Assembly (NCBI GenBank): GCA_002373085.1
Contig: DFJP01000111.1
Coordinates: 1 to 15,430, forward strand
Direction: 5' to 3'
Origin: Caryophanales bacterium UBA3668
GTDB lineage: Bacteria; Bacillota_I; Bacilli_A; RFN20; CAG-826
Length of the DNA: 15,430 bases
Made by a program: the position numbers and the translations under genes. Positions 13,625 through 15,430 of the stretch are shown piece by piece. The stretch's first letter is position 1. Each line of letters begins with the position of its first letter. The notes under the pieces are model-generated. The model searched no databases. It saw only the letters and a list, made by a program, of their open reading frames with translations, and was not told where the DNA came from.

Positions 13625-14974
13625 ATGTACTTTAGGAGAAAAATAGATTATTGGTTGAACAATTGGAAGAGCAAAAAACAAAAGATGCCAGCATTAATTG
13701 TGGGCATTAGACAATGTGGAAAAACCAAAAGCATTGAAGAGTTTGCCAAGCAATACCCTTACTTCTTAAAAATTAATTTTTGGGATAACCCTGAATACTC
13801 TACGGATTTTGATGGTAGTTTAGATGTTGACACTATCATTAATAATCTTTCTCTTAGATTTCCTAAAGTTAAAATAAAGCCTCGTGAGACTTTAATATTT
13901 TTTGATGAAATACAAGAATGTCCGAGAGCGAGATTGGCGTTTAAGAATTTTGCGATTGATGGAAGATATGATGTGATAGGTAGTGGCTCATATTTAGGAA
14001 TAAACGGTTATATCTTAGGAGATGCCACTCCGGTACCTATTGGATATGAAGAAATCTTTAATATGCACACAATGGATTTTGAAGAATTCTTGTGGTCAAA
14101 TGGCTATGATGAGAAGAAGATTGAATATTTAAAAGATCATTTTGACAAAAGAGAACCTTTGCCAACTTCTATGCATATGGTTTTTAAAGACTTATTCAAT
14201 AAATATGCTTGTGTTGGTGGCTTTCCTAAAGCAGTTCAAACATTTGTAAATAACGATAGCAACCTCGCGGATGTGTTTAGTGTTAATCAAAACATTGTTT
14301 TCCAAATGAAAAATGATTTTGGAAGAAGGAAGGATATAAATGGTTTGCCTTTATTCAAACCAGCAGAAGTTGCGAGGATTCAAAATGCATTTGAATTGAT
14401 TCCATTCTTTTTAGCAAAGGAAAATAAAAGATTTATTACATCAAAAATTAGTAGTGGAAAATCATATGACAAAGTTGACGCAATTGAATATTTAAAACAA
14501 GCGCATATTGTCAATAAAGTATATAACGTTGAAACACCTTCTTTACCATTACAAGGAAATACCATAAGTTCTCAATTTAAATTATTCCCAGAAGATATCA
14601 GCATTGTAACTTCAATGTATGGAGTTGGAACCATTCAGGCTATGAATCAAGGAGATTTAGGACAAGGAAAGGGCGCTATATATGAATCACTAGTGTTTGA
14701 CTCTTTTTCCAAATCAGGAATAGATTCATTCTATTTTGCAAAAGAAAGTGGATTAGAAATTGATTTTGTTATTTGCTATAACGGTCAAACCTATTTGGTG
14801 GAATCTAAATCTAAAACAGGAAACGCTAAATCTAGCAAAACAGTTATGTCTCACCCAGAGCATTATGGAAAGACAAAGCTATTAAAAATAGGGGATTATC
14901 AAATTGGTGAGACCGGAGATGTCTTAACAATCCCTCATTACATGATGTTCTTGATTGGCAAAAGTAACAATTAA
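13625..14974 (+). CDS. AAA family ATPase with DUF4143-type C-terminal domain, 449 aa
   Basis: An intact P-loop ATPase. Walker A is GIRQCGKT (residues 27-34) and Walker B is LIFFDEIQE (90-98). A sensor-like GSGSYLG follows the Walker B strand, and the middle contains FEEFLWSNGY and YACVGGFPKAV, typical of this family. The C-terminal region has a PD-(D/E)XK nuclease-like pattern: GLEIDFV (Asp380), then YLVESKSK (Glu393, Lys395). The length is normal for the family. These cytoplasmic proteins are widespread, often multicopy and on accessory DNA; their substrate is not established. GAGGTGAT at 13612-13619 is a good ribosome-binding site and fixes the ATG at 13625. The gene begins 35 nt after the 33-nt repeat array, with no clear promoter between. 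A palindrome and a terminator follow. It differs in sequence from the fragment at 13122, so it is a paralogue rather than its continuation. Confidence 0.9.
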   Translation: MYFRRKIDYWLNNWKSKKQKMPALIVGIRQCGKTKSIEEFAKQYPYFLKINFWDNPEYSTDFDGSLDVDTIINNLSLRFPKVKIKPRETLIFFDEIQECPRARLAFKNFAIDGRYDVIGSGSYLGINGYILGDATPVPIGYEEIFNMHTMDFEEFLWSNGYDEKKIEYLKDHFDKREPLPTSMHMVFKDLFNKYACVGGFPKAVQTFVNNDSNLADVFSVNQNIVFQMKNDFGRRKDINGLPLFKPAEVARIQNAFELIPFFLAKENKRFITSKISSGKSYDKVDAIEYLKQAHIVNKVYNVETPSLPLQGNTISSQFKLFPEDISIVTSMYGVGTIQAMNQGDLGQGKGAIYESLVFDSFSKSGIDSFYFAKESGLEIDFVICYNGQTYLVESKSKTGNAKSSKTVMSHPEHYGKTKLLKIGDYQIGETGDVLTIPHYMMFLIGKSNN

Positions 14975-14984
14975 TAATAACAAT

Positions 14985-14998
14985 CCCTTTATAAAGGG
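14985..14998 (+). repeat. 14-bp perfect palindrome after the ATPase gene
   Basis: CCCTTTATAAAGGG lies 10 nt after the ATPase stop and just before the terminator. With no loop and no T-run it is unlikely to terminate by itself. Confidence 0.5.
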
Positions 14999-15002
14999 TA
15001 GC

Positions 15003-15032
15003 AAAGACACCAGCGATGGTGTTTTTGTTTTG
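15003..15032 (+). terminator. rho-independent terminator, right copy of a 30-nt duplicated sequence
   Basis: Stem ACACCA / TGGTGT with a GCGA loop (15007-15022), then TTTTGTTTTG. Identical over 30 nt to 12680-12709. It ends the ATPase unit. Confidence 0.85.
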
Positions 15033-15057
15033 CATATTTATAGTGTCTATCTACATA

Positions 15058-15078
15058 TTTGCCTATTTATAGGGCAAA
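15058..15078 (+). repeat. inverted repeat upstream of the aconitase-X gene
   Basis: TTTGCCTA-TTTA-TAGG(G)CAAA is an 8-bp inverted repeat with one extra G, ending 45 nt before the ATG. A TAAAAT at 15087-15092 may be a -10 box without a good -35, so the repeat could be an operator or activator site. AAAAGGAG at 15107-15114 is the ribosome-binding site. Confidence 0.35.
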
Positions 15079-15123
15079 AAGAGTGATAAAATATTAATTG
15101 CAATTTAAAAGGAGTTTTCCATT

Positions 15124-15430
15124 ATGTATGAACCAAGAATGGAACTAACCTTAGAGCAAAGAGAAATCCTTGAAGGAAAGCAAGGAGAAGTAATGGCCAA
15201 GATCATGGAAACAGTCGTGATGTTTGGCGATATTTTTGATGCTCCTAGATTAGTAAAAGTTACTCATGACGATGGTCATTTAGTAACCAGTTTCGGCATT
15301 AAGTTATTAAAGCCGCTTTTTTCGACAATGGATCAATTGATCAAGGAAGGAATTAAGACTAAAGGTAAATTCACAGTTGACCCTCGACCAATTGACTACA
15401 AGAACGTCAAATGTAATCTCTTAGAAAAAC
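15124..15430 (+). CDS. aconitase X (AcnX, DUF521) family protein, partial, C-terminus outside window
   Basis: The first 102 codons match the N-terminal pattern of the aconitase-X catalytic family: ELTLEQREILEGKQG, then a helix IMETVVMFGDIFDAPRLVKV, followed by HDDGHLVTSFGIKLL and DPRPIDYKNV. Known members are dehydratases: cis-3-hydroxy-L-proline dehydratase in bacteria and phosphomevalonate dehydratase in archaea, using an iron-sulfur cluster. Which substrate applies here cannot be told, because the metal-binding cysteines and substrate residues lie beyond the end. AAAAGGAG 9 nt upstream fixes the start. The gene follows the island's right terminator and looks like ordinary metabolism, marking a return to core-type DNA. 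The small subunit, if separate, may lie downstream. Confidence 0.75.
   Translation, partial: MYEPRMELTLEQREILEGKQGEVMAKIMETVVMFGDIFDAPRLVKVTHDDGHLVTSFGIKLLKPLFSTMDQLIKEGIKTKGKFTVDPRPIDYKNVKCNLLEK

Overview
The window is low-GC DNA that uses the standard bacterial code: TGA serves as a real stop at several gene ends and tryptophan is written TGG. Dense Shine-Dalgarno sequences, short intergenic gaps, lipobox signal peptides and AT-rich wobble positions point to a Firmicutes/Mollicutes-like bacterium, perhaps an uncultured gut lineage near Erysipelotrichales, RF39 or Acholeplasmatales. That placement is inference from style and gene content.

Layout. (1) 1-1640 (+): a compact run of small unknown genes leads to a protein pairing an FtsK-gamma-like winged helix with a macro (ADP-ribose-type) domain. 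It overlaps a 124-residue unknown protein by an ATGA junction. (2) 1694-3448 (-): a 584-residue unknown protein ending in a coiled coil. (3) 3600-12670 (+): a lipoprotein block. A 951-residue lipoprotein has collagen-like triplets, InlB-like repeats and Ig-like domains and ends at its own terminator. A strong promoter then drives a three-gene lipoprotein operon (371, 802 and 284 residues). A fourth unit, a 485-residue lipoprotein, is split by a -1 frameshift at a run of seven A. Three of the five lipoproteins seem to be built from tandem copies of one ~90-residue module. (4) 12680-15032: an accessory island bracketed by two identical 30-nt terminator sequences. It holds a truncated AAA ATPase, two copies of a composite repeat, a second truncated gene start, an array of repeats with an exact 33-nt period, and one intact AAA/DUF4143-type ATPase. 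(5) 15124 to the end (+): the start of an aconitase-X family gene.

How the parts relate. The five lipoproteins are probably anchored on the outer face of the membrane as a surface set. The first two transcription units appear to share a promoter architecture. The island looks like repeated insertion and decay: gene fragments end exactly where a GTCGCTCCGAATTTA repeat begins, as expected of remnant ends of an insertion element, while one ATPase survived intact.

Best candidates for something undescribed: the winged-helix/macro fusion with its overlapping partner, the tandem-module lipoprotein set, and the 33-nt repeat family tied to truncated ATPase genes. No rRNA, tRNA or CRISPR array was recognised.
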